Source: an uncultured Pseudomonadota bacterium
GTDB lineage: Bacteria; Myxococcota_A; Polyangia; HGW-17
Length of the DNA stretch: 30,933 nt
NCBI GenBank assembly: GCA_938004375.1
Contig: CALKWH010000411.1
Location: forward strand, 1 to 30,933
Direction: 5' to 3'
Made by a program: the position numbers and the translations under genes. Positions 6,130 to 13,852 of this stretch are shown one piece after another. Within the stretch, counting starts at the first letter, position 1; every line of letters begins with the position of its first letter. A model generated the notes under the pieces. It was not told the DNA's origin, searched no databases, and saw nothing but the letters and a program-made list of their open reading frames with translations.

Positions 6130-6318
6130 TATGGCGGCGGCTTGCGGGACGATGACGACCGGACACACCTCTTCTTCCCCTAAATGGACTGCGGTGGGCG
6201 ACCGAAGACGGTCGCTTGCCGGTCGAAGACGACCGGGCACCGCATTTCTTCTTCCAATTATGGACTGCGGTGCCTTGGCACCGCATTTCTTCCCCGCTGC
6301 GACGTAGTCGCCGCGGGG
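6130..6318 (+). repeat. composite palindromic repeat cluster (degenerate A, A-A-B)
   Basis: A degenerate A copy (6130-6178) is followed by A4 (6184-6245), which nests two hairpins inside the GGACTGCGG arms: GCGACCG-AAGA-CGGTCGC (6198-6215) and CCGGTCG-AAGA-CGACCGG (6219-6236). A5 (6260-6286) is a simple TGCGGTGCC-TT-GGCACCGCA palindrome. B2 (6292-6318) is CCCCGC...GCGGGG around a GCGAC-GTA-GTCGC hairpin. The order and orientation match the cluster at 3334-3481. Confidence 0.9.
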
Positions 6319-6357
6319 TTCCCACTCCCCCTCCCACTCCCCCGCCCAAAACTATAC

Positions 6358-6385
6358 TTGACCCTCATCACGTCTGTCCTACTAT
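6358..6385 (+). promoter_or_regulatory. sigma70-type promoter of the Cys-rich lipoprotein
   Basis: TTGACC (6358-6363), a 16-base spacer and TACTAT (6380-6385). The transcript would have a leader of about 33 bases containing AGGAGA 6 bases before the ATG at 6425. Confidence 0.55.
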
Positions 6386-6424
6386 CACCCCATCGCCGCA
6401 CCGAGGCGCCCTCAGGAGAAATCC

Positions 6425-7423
6425 ATGCCCGTCCCATCCCGTTCCCCATTCCTCATTCCCCATTCCCTTTTCCCGCTCCTGGCCGCCTTCCTCCTGCTCC
6501 TGACGGCCTGCGACGCCGACACCAAGAACGTGGACCCCTGCGGCGACGGCTTCCGTGACCCGGGCGAGGAGTGCGACGGCGCCGACCTGGGCCAGGCCAC
6601 CTGCGGCACCCTGGGGTTCTACGACCCGTCAGGCGCGCTCGCGTGCCGCGCCGACTGCTCCTTCGACACGTCGGCCTGCGGCGGCCGCTGCGGCGACGGC
6701 GTCATCCAGCTCGAGCGCGCAGAGGAGTGCGAGGGCGCCGACCTGGCCGGCAAGACCTGCGAGAACCTCGGCTTCCCCGGCGGCACGCTCGCCTGCGACG
6801 CGGCCTGCCACCTCGACCGCGCCGGCTGCGACCCCCTGTGCGGCAACGGCGTGGCCGACCCCATGGAGCCGTGCGACCTGTACGACCTGCGCAACACCAC
6901 CTGCGAGAGCCTGGGCTACGCCGGCGGGGCCATCTCGTGCGCGGCCGACTGCACCTTCGACGAGTCCGCCTGCATGGGCGTGTGCGGAGACGGCCTCATG
7001 GCGCCCGACGAGGCTTGCGAGGGCACCAACACCCGCGGTCTGACCTGCGAGAGCCTTGGCTACGCCGGCGGCGTGCTCGGCTGCACCCACGCCTGCGCGC
7101 TCGACACCTCGGCGTGCGAGGGCGGTACCACCTGCGGCGACGGCGCCTTGGACGAGGGCGAGGCCTGCGACACCGACGCCTTGTCCGACACCGATTGCGT
7201 TGACCTGGGCTTCATCGGCGGCAAGCTCACCTGCGGCTCGGACTGCCGCTTCAACACCAGCCGCTGCCTGGGCAGCGCCTGCGGCGACGGCCACGCCGAC
7301 CCCGGCGAGGACTGCGACGCCTCGGATCTGGACGGCGACACCTGCCTCTCCCTGGGCCTGGGCGCCGGCATCCTCGCGTGCGCCTCGGACTGCCGCTTCA
7401 ACACGGTCGGCTGCACCCCTTGA
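6425..7423 (+). CDS. Cys-rich lipoprotein with six myxococcal disulfide (DUF4215-like) repeats
   Basis: The 332-residue precursor starts with a hydrophobic signal segment ending in the lipobox LTAC, so Cys29 would be lipidated and the protein exported to the outer membrane or periplasm. The rest is six tandem repeats of about 46-49 residues. Each opens CGDG or CGNG, followed by an acidic E.C segment, a T-C (or D-C) segment with LGF or LGY, a GG.L.C turn and a DC.F.(T/S)..C close; the Cys spacing suggests stacked disulfides. This matches the Cys-rich repeat common in Myxococcota (DUF4215 / myxo_disulf type). AGGAGA precedes the ATG and a promoter lies at 6358-6385. The protein ends right after the last repeat (CTP). 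It is monocistronic and bracketed by palindromic repeat clusters. The binding partner is unknown. Confidence 0.88.
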   Translation: MPVPSRSPFLIPHSLFPLLAAFLLLLTACDADTKNVDPCGDGFRDPGEECDGADLGQATCGTLGFYDPSGALACRADCSFDTSACGGRCGDGVIQLERAEECEGADLAGKTCENLGFPGGTLACDAACHLDRAGCDPLCGNGVADPMEPCDLYDLRNTTCESLGYAGGAISCAADCTFDESACMGVCGDGLMAPDEACEGTNTRGLTCESLGYAGGVLGCTHACALDTSACEGGTTCGDGALDEGEACDTDALSDTDCVDLGFIGGKLTCGSDCRFNTSRCLGSACGDGHADPGEDCDASDLDGDTCLSLGLGAGILACASDCRFNTVGCTP

Positions 7424-7424
7424 T

Positions 7425-7705
7425 ATGGACTGCGGTGGCCGACCGGTTGCCGGTCGGGCGACCGAAGACGGTCGCTTGGCACCGCATTTCTGGTCTTCAT
7501 ATGGACTGCGGTGGCTTGCCACCGCATCTCAGGTCTTCTATGGACTGCGGCGACCCGGCGCCGCATTTCTTCCCCCGCCGCCAAGCGACCGGCAACCGGT
7601 CGCCGGCCGCGGGGTTCCCACTCCCACTATGGACTGCGGTGACTCGGCACCGCAAATTCCCTCTCGCCGCCAAGCGACCGGCAACCGGCCTGCCTGCCGC
7701 GGGCG
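7425..7705 (+). repeat. largest composite palindromic repeat cluster (A-A-A-B-A-B)
   Basis: The cluster begins 2 bases after the lipoprotein stop. A6 (7425-7487) contains two nested hairpins, GACCGG-TTG-CCGGTC (7441-7455) and GCGACCG-AAGA-CGGTCGC (7458-7475). A7 (7501-7527) repeats the 856-882 copy exactly. A8 (7540-7566) repeats the 3392-3418 copy. B3 (7573-7614) runs from CCCCGC to GCGGGG with a GCGACCGG-CAA-CCGGTCGC core. A9 (7629-7654) and B4 (about 7665-7705, degenerate) follow. All face the same way. The region from 7424 to 7841 contains no gene. Confidence 0.9.
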
Positions 7706-7764
7706 CTCACCTACTGCTTCTCCCGCTCGATGACGATCAACCCCGACAAGTCCTCGGCTCTCAT

Positions 7765-7839
7765 GTTGGTCGTGCCTGCAGCGTGGTCGCCTTTACGACC
7801 AACAAGAATAGCGTGCTCCCTGCTTTTTCTCAGCGCGCT
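7765..7839 (-). terminator. possible transcription end of the sugar transferase gene
   Basis: Two inverted repeats lie just 3' of the minus-strand gene. One is AGCGCGCT/AGCGTGCT (7810-7839, one G-T pair) and the other GTTGGTCGT/ACGACCAAC (7765-7803, exact 9-bp arms, 21-base loop). In the minus-strand RNA the first hairpin is followed by AUUCUUGUU rather than a clean U-run, so intrinsic termination is only possible, not clear. Confidence 0.3.
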
Positions 7840-7841
7840 AA

Positions 7842-9242
7842 CTACTGGCCGCCGCGGCTGATGACAACCTTGACGGTTTTCAGCACGGTCTTCGCGTCCA
7901 GAATCAGCCCCTTGTTTTTCAGATAGTACAAATCGTACTCGAGCTTGTGAGCGGCGTCCTCGACCGACGCGCCATAGGGATAGTTCACCTGGGCCCAGCC
8001 AGTGAGCCCCGGCTTCATCAGATGACGCAAAGAGTAGTAGGGGATTTTCTCGGTCAGATCAGTTTCGAACTCGGGGCGTTCGGGGCGAGGGCCCACGAAA
8101 CTCATGTCACCTTTCAAGATATTGATCAATTGCGGGATCTCGTCCAGGCGGGTCTTCCGTAAAAACCGACCCACCGGTGTTACGCGCGGGTCGTTCTTGG
8201 TCGCCCACTGCGCCCCACGCTTTTCGGCATCGATATACATGCTACGGAACTTGTAGATCCGAAACGGCTTTCCGTTGAGCCCCGTGCGAATCTGCGAGTA
8301 CAGCATCGGGCCCTTGCTGGTACTCCACACCATCAGCGCCGAGATCAACCCCAACGGAATCCCGGGTACCAACAGAATCAACGCCATGACCAAGTCCGCG
8401 AACCGCTTCAAGAAGTCTGCGAAAGGACTGCGCGTGTACGTCAGGTTTTGCAGGAACCAGATCTCGTCGGCATTGTAGATTGGAATGAACTGGGCTTCGT
8501 CCTCACAAAAACTTGCCACATGCCTCACGCGTATGCCCATCGGGAGCAGTTTGAACAGATCCCGGAAGATCTCATGGAACCAGCCTTCGTTGACGACGAC
8601 CATCGCAATTTCATGCTTCAGGCAATACTCATTCAACATTTCGGTCTCGCGGTACACGGGGATGCGTGCCGTCTGAACCCATTCTGGCACGCTCTCTTCG
8701 GGCCGTTTCAGGATGGCCGCAATATGGAAGCCCATCCAGGGATTTTTCTGGAACGTTTGCATCATTCCCAGGTTCTGCGCATTGGCGCCAATGATGAGCA
8801 CTCGTATGTCCTTGCCAAAGGCGGCAAAACTGCGCTGCAGCAGGAAACGCCACGCGAAGAAGAACCCGGTGAAGAACAGCCCGGTGATGACCAGGTTCGT
8901 TTTTGGGGTGATGACCAGCGATGGCCACGCATAAAAGAATACCATCGCGATGACCATGTTGATGACGAACGCGTAAATATAGTTACGCACGCGCCAGACG
9001 CTGGCCAGATCATAGAAGTTCCAGGCGTAGAGGTTCAGGCTCCACGAGAAGAAAATCAGACTGAATGGTGCGAAGTATTGAAGGAAGGTGTCCGAATCCC
9101 AGAGGTTCTTCTCGCGCCAAAGCATCATGAGAAACAGCGAAAGGAACATGAAGAACAAGTCCCCGAGTACAAGAAGAAATTTTTTACCGCTGTTTCCCAT
9201 GAATGTGTCGCAATCCCATTGTTTTGGCGATGCCGCAATCAT
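7842..9242 (-). CDS. polyprenyl-phosphate sugar-phosphate transferase (initiating enzyme)
   Basis: The 466-residue protein matches exopolysaccharide polyprenyl glycosylphosphotransferases (WbaP/CpsE type). Four transmembrane helices in the first 135 residues and a CoA-binding-like Rossmann region (VLIIGANAQNLG, about 148-159) precede another membrane helix and the catalytic bacterial sugar transferase domain. That domain carries KFRSMYIDAE, DPRVTPVGRFLRKTRLDEIP, the nearby GDMSFVGPRPE and the LMKPGLTGWAQVNYPYG block. The start at 9242 has GGAGGGG 4 bases upstream; an internal ATG at 9200 has none. It would transfer a sugar phosphate to undecaprenyl phosphate at the inner membrane, the first step in assembling the repeat unit. 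It is divergent from the other genes of the cluster. Confidence 0.92.
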   Translation of the reverse strand: MIAASPKQWDCDTFMGNSGKKFLLVLGDLFFMFLSLFLMMLWREKNLWDSDTFLQYFAPFSLIFFSWSLNLYAWNFYDLASVWRVRNYIYAFVINMVIAMVFFYAWPSLVITPKTNLVITGLFFTGFFFAWRFLLQRSFAAFGKDIRVLIIGANAQNLGMMQTFQKNPWMGFHIAAILKRPEESVPEWVQTARIPVYRETEMLNEYCLKHEIAMVVVNEGWFHEIFRDLFKLLPMGIRVRHVASFCEDEAQFIPIYNADEIWFLQNLTYTRSPFADFLKRFADLVMALILLVPGIPLGLISALMVWSTSKGPMLYSQIRTGLNGKPFRIYKFRSMYIDAEKRGAQWATKNDPRVTPVGRFLRKTRLDEIPQLINILKGDMSFVGPRPERPEFETDLTEKIPYYSLRHLMKPGLTGWAQVNYPYGASVEDAAHKLEYDLYYLKNKGLILDAKTVLKTVKVVISRGGQ

Positions 9243-9338
9243 TCAGCCCCTCCGGACAAGCCGCATCTACCGGAGTTGCGTGGTGAATGGCTATCATAAT
9301 CGGGGGGATCATTCAAGCAAAGAGCCCACCCGCCTCGC

Positions 9339-9366
9339 TTGACATGCAACTGGTTTTTCCTGTAAC
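9339..9366 (+). promoter_or_regulatory. candidate promoter of the polysaccharide operon
   Basis: TTGACA (9339-9344), a 16-base spacer and TGTAAC (9361-9366). It lies about 50 bases before ATG 9419 and would be inside the longer form of the gene that starts at 9287, which supports the shorter start. No other good promoter is seen before the genes that follow. Confidence 0.4.
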
Positions 9367-9418
9367 TGTCATGGGTCTCGCGCATCCGACGCAGGCCCAG
9401 GGGGATCGCTCACGGCTC

Positions 9419-10702
9419 ATGGATAATTTTATCCCCATTATATTGGTCACCATTCTCTTCACTCCCTTCGCGTGGATGCTGACCCGCCGCTTCGCGCCAA
9501 TTGAGCGGGATACAATTTTAAAAATTGTTTTCTTTGCACTGTTTGTTCGAATGGGTGTTGCATTTGTCTTCGCCTTGTTCCTGCCTGCGGGTTATTTTGG
9601 TGAAGATGCTGTAATGTACATGAATGCAGGAATGAGATTATCTGCACAATGGCAAGACCCGAGCATTCAACTCGCCCAATATTCGTTCCATAATAAAAGT
9701 CATATGGTTTATCAATATGTTTGCGGCGGCATTTACTATGTTGTTGGTAACATCACTTATGCACCGGCCTATTTCAACGCTCTGTTTGGGATGATATCAC
9801 TACTCTTGTTGGCCAACTTACTGCAATCCGTTTTCGCATACCGTATTGTGAGGAATTTCCTGTTGCTCACATGTTTTTTCCCTTCGATCATTCTGTTTCA
9901 CACCTATCCACTCAAGGACACCTTGGTGTTCCTTTTCGTCACAATTTCACTATACAATTACATGCTTTACATTCAGGGCCGGTCCGCTGTGTACTTGGGT
10001 ATCGCGTCGGTCATTCTGTTGCCGTTGTACTTTTTGAGGTTCTATTTAGTAATTATGCTGATTGCAATCTACATGCTCGTTATCTTTTTCTTTGCGGGCG
10101 AGTTCTCGGCCAAGAAGATCGTCCGGAGCCTGGTCGCCGGGCTCATCATCATCGTTTTTAGTTTCTTTGCTGGCCTTGGGCCGAAAATCGTTGAGGTCAC
10201 AGAAAAAGAAGCGAATGTTGCACAGTTGAACCAATATCAGACATCAATGAAGTCGGGTCGTGCAGCTACTTTCCAAGGGCAGGAGTACCAGACTGGTTTC
10301 GATGTCATCCGCTATTTCCCAATGCGGTTGGTTATGTTCATGTTTGCTCCATTCCCATGGCAGATCACGTCAGCAGCCTCTGCCATGGCCTTCATGGAGA
10401 TGCCCATTTGGTGGTTGTTGATCCCTTGGTGGATTCGCGGTGCAAAAATAATCTTTCAGCAGAAGCATGTTCGCCTTCTATTACCACTTCTTTTATACAC
10501 TTTCCTGGTTTCTGCGTTGTTCGCGATAGTCGAAAGTAACATCGGTGCGATGTTCCGGAAAAGGGCGCAGGTCCTTCCGTTCTTCCTTATGTTAGTAGTT
10601 ATGGGAAGAGCCCTAGAACAAGCTAAACGCTTAGGATTATCTCCAGATATCATTCTGACTCCTGGCCTTAGGAGGCCGTTTCTTGTGGTAGAAAAAACTT
10701 AA
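9419..10702 (+). CDS. polytopic membrane protein, possible Wzy-type polymerase or GT-C enzyme
   Basis: The 427-residue protein has roughly ten transmembrane helices, starting with IPIILVTILFTPFAWML and ending near residue 400, plus a periplasmic loop with GEDAVMYMNAG (about 60-70). The early acidic pair (GED) followed by a Tyr is reminiscent of GT-C glycosyltransferases, and the YPLKDTLVF segment resembles membrane proteins common in polysaccharide loci. No other protein in the cluster looks like a polymerase, so Wzy is the natural role by elimination. Sequence alone does not separate polymerase from GT-C transferase. ATG 9419 is chosen for its position after the promoter and before the first helix; upstream in-frame starts reach 9287. 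The gene is AT-rich compared with its surroundings. Confidence 0.8.
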   Translation: MDNFIPIILVTILFTPFAWMLTRRFAPIERDTILKIVFFALFVRMGVAFVFALFLPAGYFGEDAVMYMNAGMRLSAQWQDPSIQLAQYSFHNKSHMVYQYVCGGIYYVVGNITYAPAYFNALFGMISLLLLANLLQSVFAYRIVRNFLLLTCFFPSIILFHTYPLKDTLVFLFVTISLYNYMLYIQGRSAVYLGIASVILLPLYFLRFYLVIMLIAIYMLVIFFFAGEFSAKKIVRSLVAGLIIIVFSFFAGLGPKIVEVTEKEANVAQLNQYQTSMKSGRAATFQGQEYQTGFDVIRYFPMRLVMFMFAPFPWQITSAASAMAFMEMPIWWLLIPWWIRGAKIIFQQKHVRLLLPLLLYTFLVSALFAIVESNIGAMFRKRAQVLPFFLMLVVMGRALEQAKRLGLSPDIILTPGLRRPFLVVEKT

Positions 10703-10707
10703 GCACG

Positions 10708-10806
10708 ATGGATACTTTATTTCAGAACCCCTTTATTAAGGCCAAGAATAATCACATCTCCACCGAGTATTTGCTTGCCCCAGAGCGCCGCTTCAAGGCA
10801 GAGTGA
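10708..10806 (+). CDS. possible short ORF, 32 residues
   Basis: In the 113-base gap before asnB, ATG 10708 opens a frame encoding MDTLFQNPFIKAKNNHISTE and 12 further residues, ending in TGA 10804-10806, nine bases before the asnB start. The composition looks protein-like but I do not recognise it and there is no clear ribosome site. It may be the tail of a deleted gene or a leader peptide. Confidence 0.25.
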   Translation: MDTLFQNPFIKAKNNHISTEYLLAPERRFKAE

Positions 10807-10815
10807 GTGTCATTC

Positions 10816-12765
10816 ATGTGCGGCTTCACCGGTTTCTATCAACACAACGCCAGTGAATCGCTCGAGGCGACCATTCGCCCGATGAACGACACCATGCTCC
10901 ACCGTGGCCCCGACGATAGTGGCGCATGGGTGGATCACCGGGTTGGAATAGCACTTGGCCAACGGCGGCTCTCCATTGTCGACCTCTCCCCGATGGGGCA
11001 TCAGCCCATGCATTCGGCTTGTGGGCGATATGTCATCGTTTTTAATGGAGAAATCTACAATTACCAGGACGTGCGTGATGAACTCGAAGCGGCTGGCGCC
11101 TCGCCCGCGTGGCGGGGAACCTCGGATACCGAGGTGATGCTGGCAGCCTTCGCCCATTTCGGCGTGCATGAGTCTCTAGTTCGGTTCAACGGCATGTTCG
11201 CGTTTGCCCTCTGGGACCGTCACGCACACACCCTTACCCTTGGGCGTGATCGGATGGGTAAGAAACCGCTGTACTACGGATACTCCAATGACGCGTTTCT
11301 CTTCGGCAGCGAGCTCAAGGCCCTTCTGGCGCATCCAGAATTTTCAGCAGCCATTGACCGGCAGAGCATCGCCCAATTCCTCCGCTACTCTTACATTCCG
11401 GGGCCCTACAGTATCTACGAAAATATTCGTAAACTACCGCCGGCTTCGTTTTGCCAGTGGACCATCGACGACCTACAGGGGGGGCGGCTCCCAGCAGTGC
11501 AACTCTACTGGGATTTGGCCAAGGTTGCGGAACGCGGTGTTACAAACCCCTTCTCGGGGTCACTCGAAGATGCTCAAGAAGAAGTGGAGCGGCTGCTCCT
11601 CGATGCCGTGCGCATTCGCATGATCGCCGACGTACCGCTGGGAGCATTCTTCTCCGGCGGCATAGACTCCAGTTTGGTTGTGGCATTGATGCAGGCGCAG
11701 AGCCAACGACCCGTGAGGACCTTCACCATTGGCTTTGATGAGGGCGGTTACGACGAGAGCACCTTCGCGCGCCGCATCGCCGCCCATTTGGGGACCGAAC
11801 ACACTGAGCTTACGGCCACCTATGATCATGCAAAAGCCGTCATCCCAACGCTTTCCCACTTCTACGACGAGCCGTTCGCGGACTCATCACAAATCCCATC
11901 GATCCTCGTCAGTCAGCTCACCCGGAAATATGTGACCGTGGCGCTTTCCGGTGATGGTGGTGACGAGGTGTTCGGTGGCTACAACCGACACATCCGCGCC
12001 CCTCAAGTTCACCGGTACTTGTCACGGATTCCGCACCTCTTGAGACCGTTGTTACACTACCTGGAGCGACTCGACCCCGCTGCGCTATGGAAGTTGTTGG
12101 CATGGATGCAACGTTTTCACCCGGGTTTCTTCGCCCACCGGGAACCTGAACTCAAGTTGGCCAAACTCTTGGGAGTGCTCTCTTCGCAGGACGAAGTGGA
12201 ACTGTACTACCGTCTCACTTCCATGCACCCACATCCCGAAGTCTTTTGTGATTTCCAGGTGGACCCGGCCCGGGATCCCAATTTCCAACGCACCATTCCG
12301 CCAGGATTTAGCTTCCTTCAGGCTATGCAACTCTGGGACATGCAGACCTACCTGCCAGATGACATTCTGGTTAAAGTAGACCGCGCAACTATGTCGGCCG
12401 CGCTCGAGAGCCGCGCACCACTCCTGGACTATCGGGTGGTTGAGTTCTCCTGGTCCCTTCCTGATGCATGGAAGGTTCAGGGCGGGCAGGGGAAGGTTCT
12501 ATTGCGGCGCGTTCTGGAAAAGTACGTCCCGCGGGAATTGACGGACCGCCCGAAGTCGGGCTTTGCTATCCCGCTGCAGAAATGGTCTCATCAATCTGAC
12601 GTGTATGTCGAAGGTGAACAGCGCCATCGCCAGGAGAATTTTGAAAGGGTTGGATTGAAAGCTGCCAACTTGGGCAAAGTCCTTAGTCATTGCACTTCCA
12701 GCGGTTCCTCTAGTTTCAACTGGAACCTCTATATCTTGGATCAATTTTTGGAATACAGCCAATGA
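10816..12765 (+). CDS. asnB: glutamine-dependent asparagine synthetase-like amidotransferase
   Basis: The 649-residue protein has an N-terminal class II glutaminase domain (about 1-200) and a C-terminal ATP-pyrophosphatase synthetase domain. I place the start at ATG 10816, not the upstream GTG 10807, because the glutaminase nucleophile must be Cys2 (MCGFTGF). Other glutaminase landmarks are RLSIVDLSPMGHQPM and NGEIYNY. The synthetase half shows the PP-loop FFSGGIDSS (about 279-287), the SGDGGDEVFGGY block and KVDRATMSAALESRAPLLD. Length is normal. AsnB-like proteins are frequent in polysaccharide clusters, where they probably amidate a uronic acid or other sugar carboxylate rather than aspartate. 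That role is inferred from context. It overlaps the next gene by 4 bases. Confidence 0.92.
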   Translation: MCGFTGFYQHNASESLEATIRPMNDTMLHRGPDDSGAWVDHRVGIALGQRRLSIVDLSPMGHQPMHSACGRYVIVFNGEIYNYQDVRDELEAAGASPAWRGTSDTEVMLAAFAHFGVHESLVRFNGMFAFALWDRHAHTLTLGRDRMGKKPLYYGYSNDAFLFGSELKALLAHPEFSAAIDRQSIAQFLRYSYIPGPYSIYENIRKLPPASFCQWTIDDLQGGRLPAVQLYWDLAKVAERGVTNPFSGSLEDAQEEVERLLLDAVRIRMIADVPLGAFFSGGIDSSLVVALMQAQSQRPVRTFTIGFDEGGYDESTFARRIAAHLGTEHTELTATYDHAKAVIPTLSHFYDEPFADSSQIPSILVSQLTRKYVTVALSGDGGDEVFGGYNRHIRAPQVHRYLSRIPHLLRPLLHYLERLDPAALWKLLAWMQRFHPGFFAHREPELKLAKLLGVLSSQDEVELYYRLTSMHPHPEVFCDFQVDPARDPNFQRTIPPGFSFLQAMQLWDMQTYLPDDILVKVDRATMSAALESRAPLLDYRVVEFSWSLPDAWKVQGGQGKVLLRRVLEKYVPRELTDRPKSGFAIPLQKWSHQSDVYVEGEQRHRQENFERVGLKAANLGKVLSHCTSSGSSSFNWNLYILDQFLEYSQ

Positions 12766-13838
12766 AAATCGCATACGTGATTAATAGTATGGGATCTGGT
12801 GGTGCCGAACGGCTGATTCTGGACCTCTGCAAGGAATATGGGAAGAAGGGGTTATATCCCGATGTGATCACGTTGACCGATCGGGATGATGTGTACACTC
12901 CCGAACTTCTAGTTCTTGGTATTCGTGTAATCAATCTATCACATCGAACCTCCTTGTACAGCCCATTTTTTTTAGCCGCGCTGGTCAATGTGTTATCCAG
13001 TTATGATATTGTTCATGTCCACCTGTTTCCGGCGCAGTACTGGGTGGCAATGGCCGGCAGGCTATTGCCTAATTTAAAAATAGTCGTGACAGAGCACAGC
13101 ACTTTCAACGAGAGGCGCAAAGGAAGTTTTTTTTGGATCGAAAGAACGGTTTACTCACGATACCAGAAGATTGTGTGCATTTCCCAGCAGGTTTTGTTCG
13201 CTTCAGTAAACTGGCTTCCATTTTTTAAAGAAAAGTTCACTTTAATTCATAATGGGATTGATATTGATCGTTTCAGAAGAACGGTGCGGATTTCTCGACG
13301 CACACTTGAATGGACAGATTCTGATATAATTGTTGTTATGCTTGCGCGATTGACGCCTGAAAAGGACCATGAGACTCTACTTCGTGCAATTAGTCTTCTT
13401 CCAAAAGATTACAAATTGTTATTGCTGGGTGAAGGTACAACGAAGGAATTGCTTGCGACACGATGCAAAGAACTTGGTATTCAACGCCAAGTGAGTTTTC
13501 TGGGCTTTCGGAGCGACGCTCCTGAAATACTTAAAACTTGTGATGTCTCAGTTCTTTCAACCAATTGGGAAGGATTCGGATTAGTTGCAATCGAGAGTAT
13601 GGCAGCAGGTGTACCTTTTATCGGATCGGATATCCCAGTTCTTAGGGAAGTGGCTGGTGAAGCGGGCATATTCTTTGAAAAAGGGAACCCAGAGGACCTT
13701 GCGTGCAAAATAAGAAAGGTCTGCACTGATCAGCGTTTTCGCGCCCAATATCTTGAAAAGTCAGATCAACAATGTGAAAGATTCAGTATCCAGAAAACGG
13801 CAGAAAAACATCTCGAACTTTATCATAAATTAACGTGA
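12762..13838 (+). CDS. GT4-family glycosyltransferase
   Basis: A 358-residue GT-B glycosyltransferase of the GT4 type. The N-terminal donor-side domain starts MKIAYVINSMGSGGAERLIL, with the usual GGAE glycine loop, and contains VHVHLFPAQYW and VVTEHSTF. The C-terminal domain has IHNGIDIDRFR, LARLTPEKDHETLL, LLLGEG and the nucleotide-sugar site STNWEGFGLVAIESMAAGVP, with the E-x7-E pair. It is cytosolic or loosely membrane-bound and would add one sugar to the lipid-linked repeat unit. It overlaps asnB by 4 bases (ATGA). The gene is clearly AT-rich compared with the nonulosonate block. The sugar added cannot be told from sequence. Confidence 0.92.
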   Translation: MKIAYVINSMGSGGAERLILDLCKEYGKKGLYPDVITLTDRDDVYTPELLVLGIRVINLSHRTSLYSPFFLAALVNVLSSYDIVHVHLFPAQYWVAMAGRLLPNLKIVVTEHSTFNERRKGSFFWIERTVYSRYQKIVCISQQVLFASVNWLPFFKEKFTLIHNGIDIDRFRRTVRISRRTLEWTDSDIIVVMLARLTPEKDHETLLRAISLLPKDYKLLLLGEGTTKELLATRCKELGIQRQVSFLGFRSDAPEILKTCDVSVLSTNWEGFGLVAIESMAAGVPFIGSDIPVLREVAGEAGIFFEKGNPEDLACKIRKVCTDQRFRAQYLEKSDQQCERFSIQKTAEKHLELYHKLT

Positions 13839-13852
13839 GATTGGAAAAATAT

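Noticed and set aside
6629..7522. Minus-strand open frame of 297 codons
   Set aside because: It is antisense to the Cys-rich repeat lipoprotein, and its apparent repeats (Ala/Val/Gly) simply mirror that gene's repeats.
7425..7705. CRISPR array
   Set aside because: The copies are palindromes of varying length and spacing with no unique spacers of uniform size, and no cas genes are present.
9287..9418. Longer N-terminus for the polytopic membrane protein
   Set aside because: The added 44 residues have no membrane or family character and would contain the best promoter candidate of the operon.
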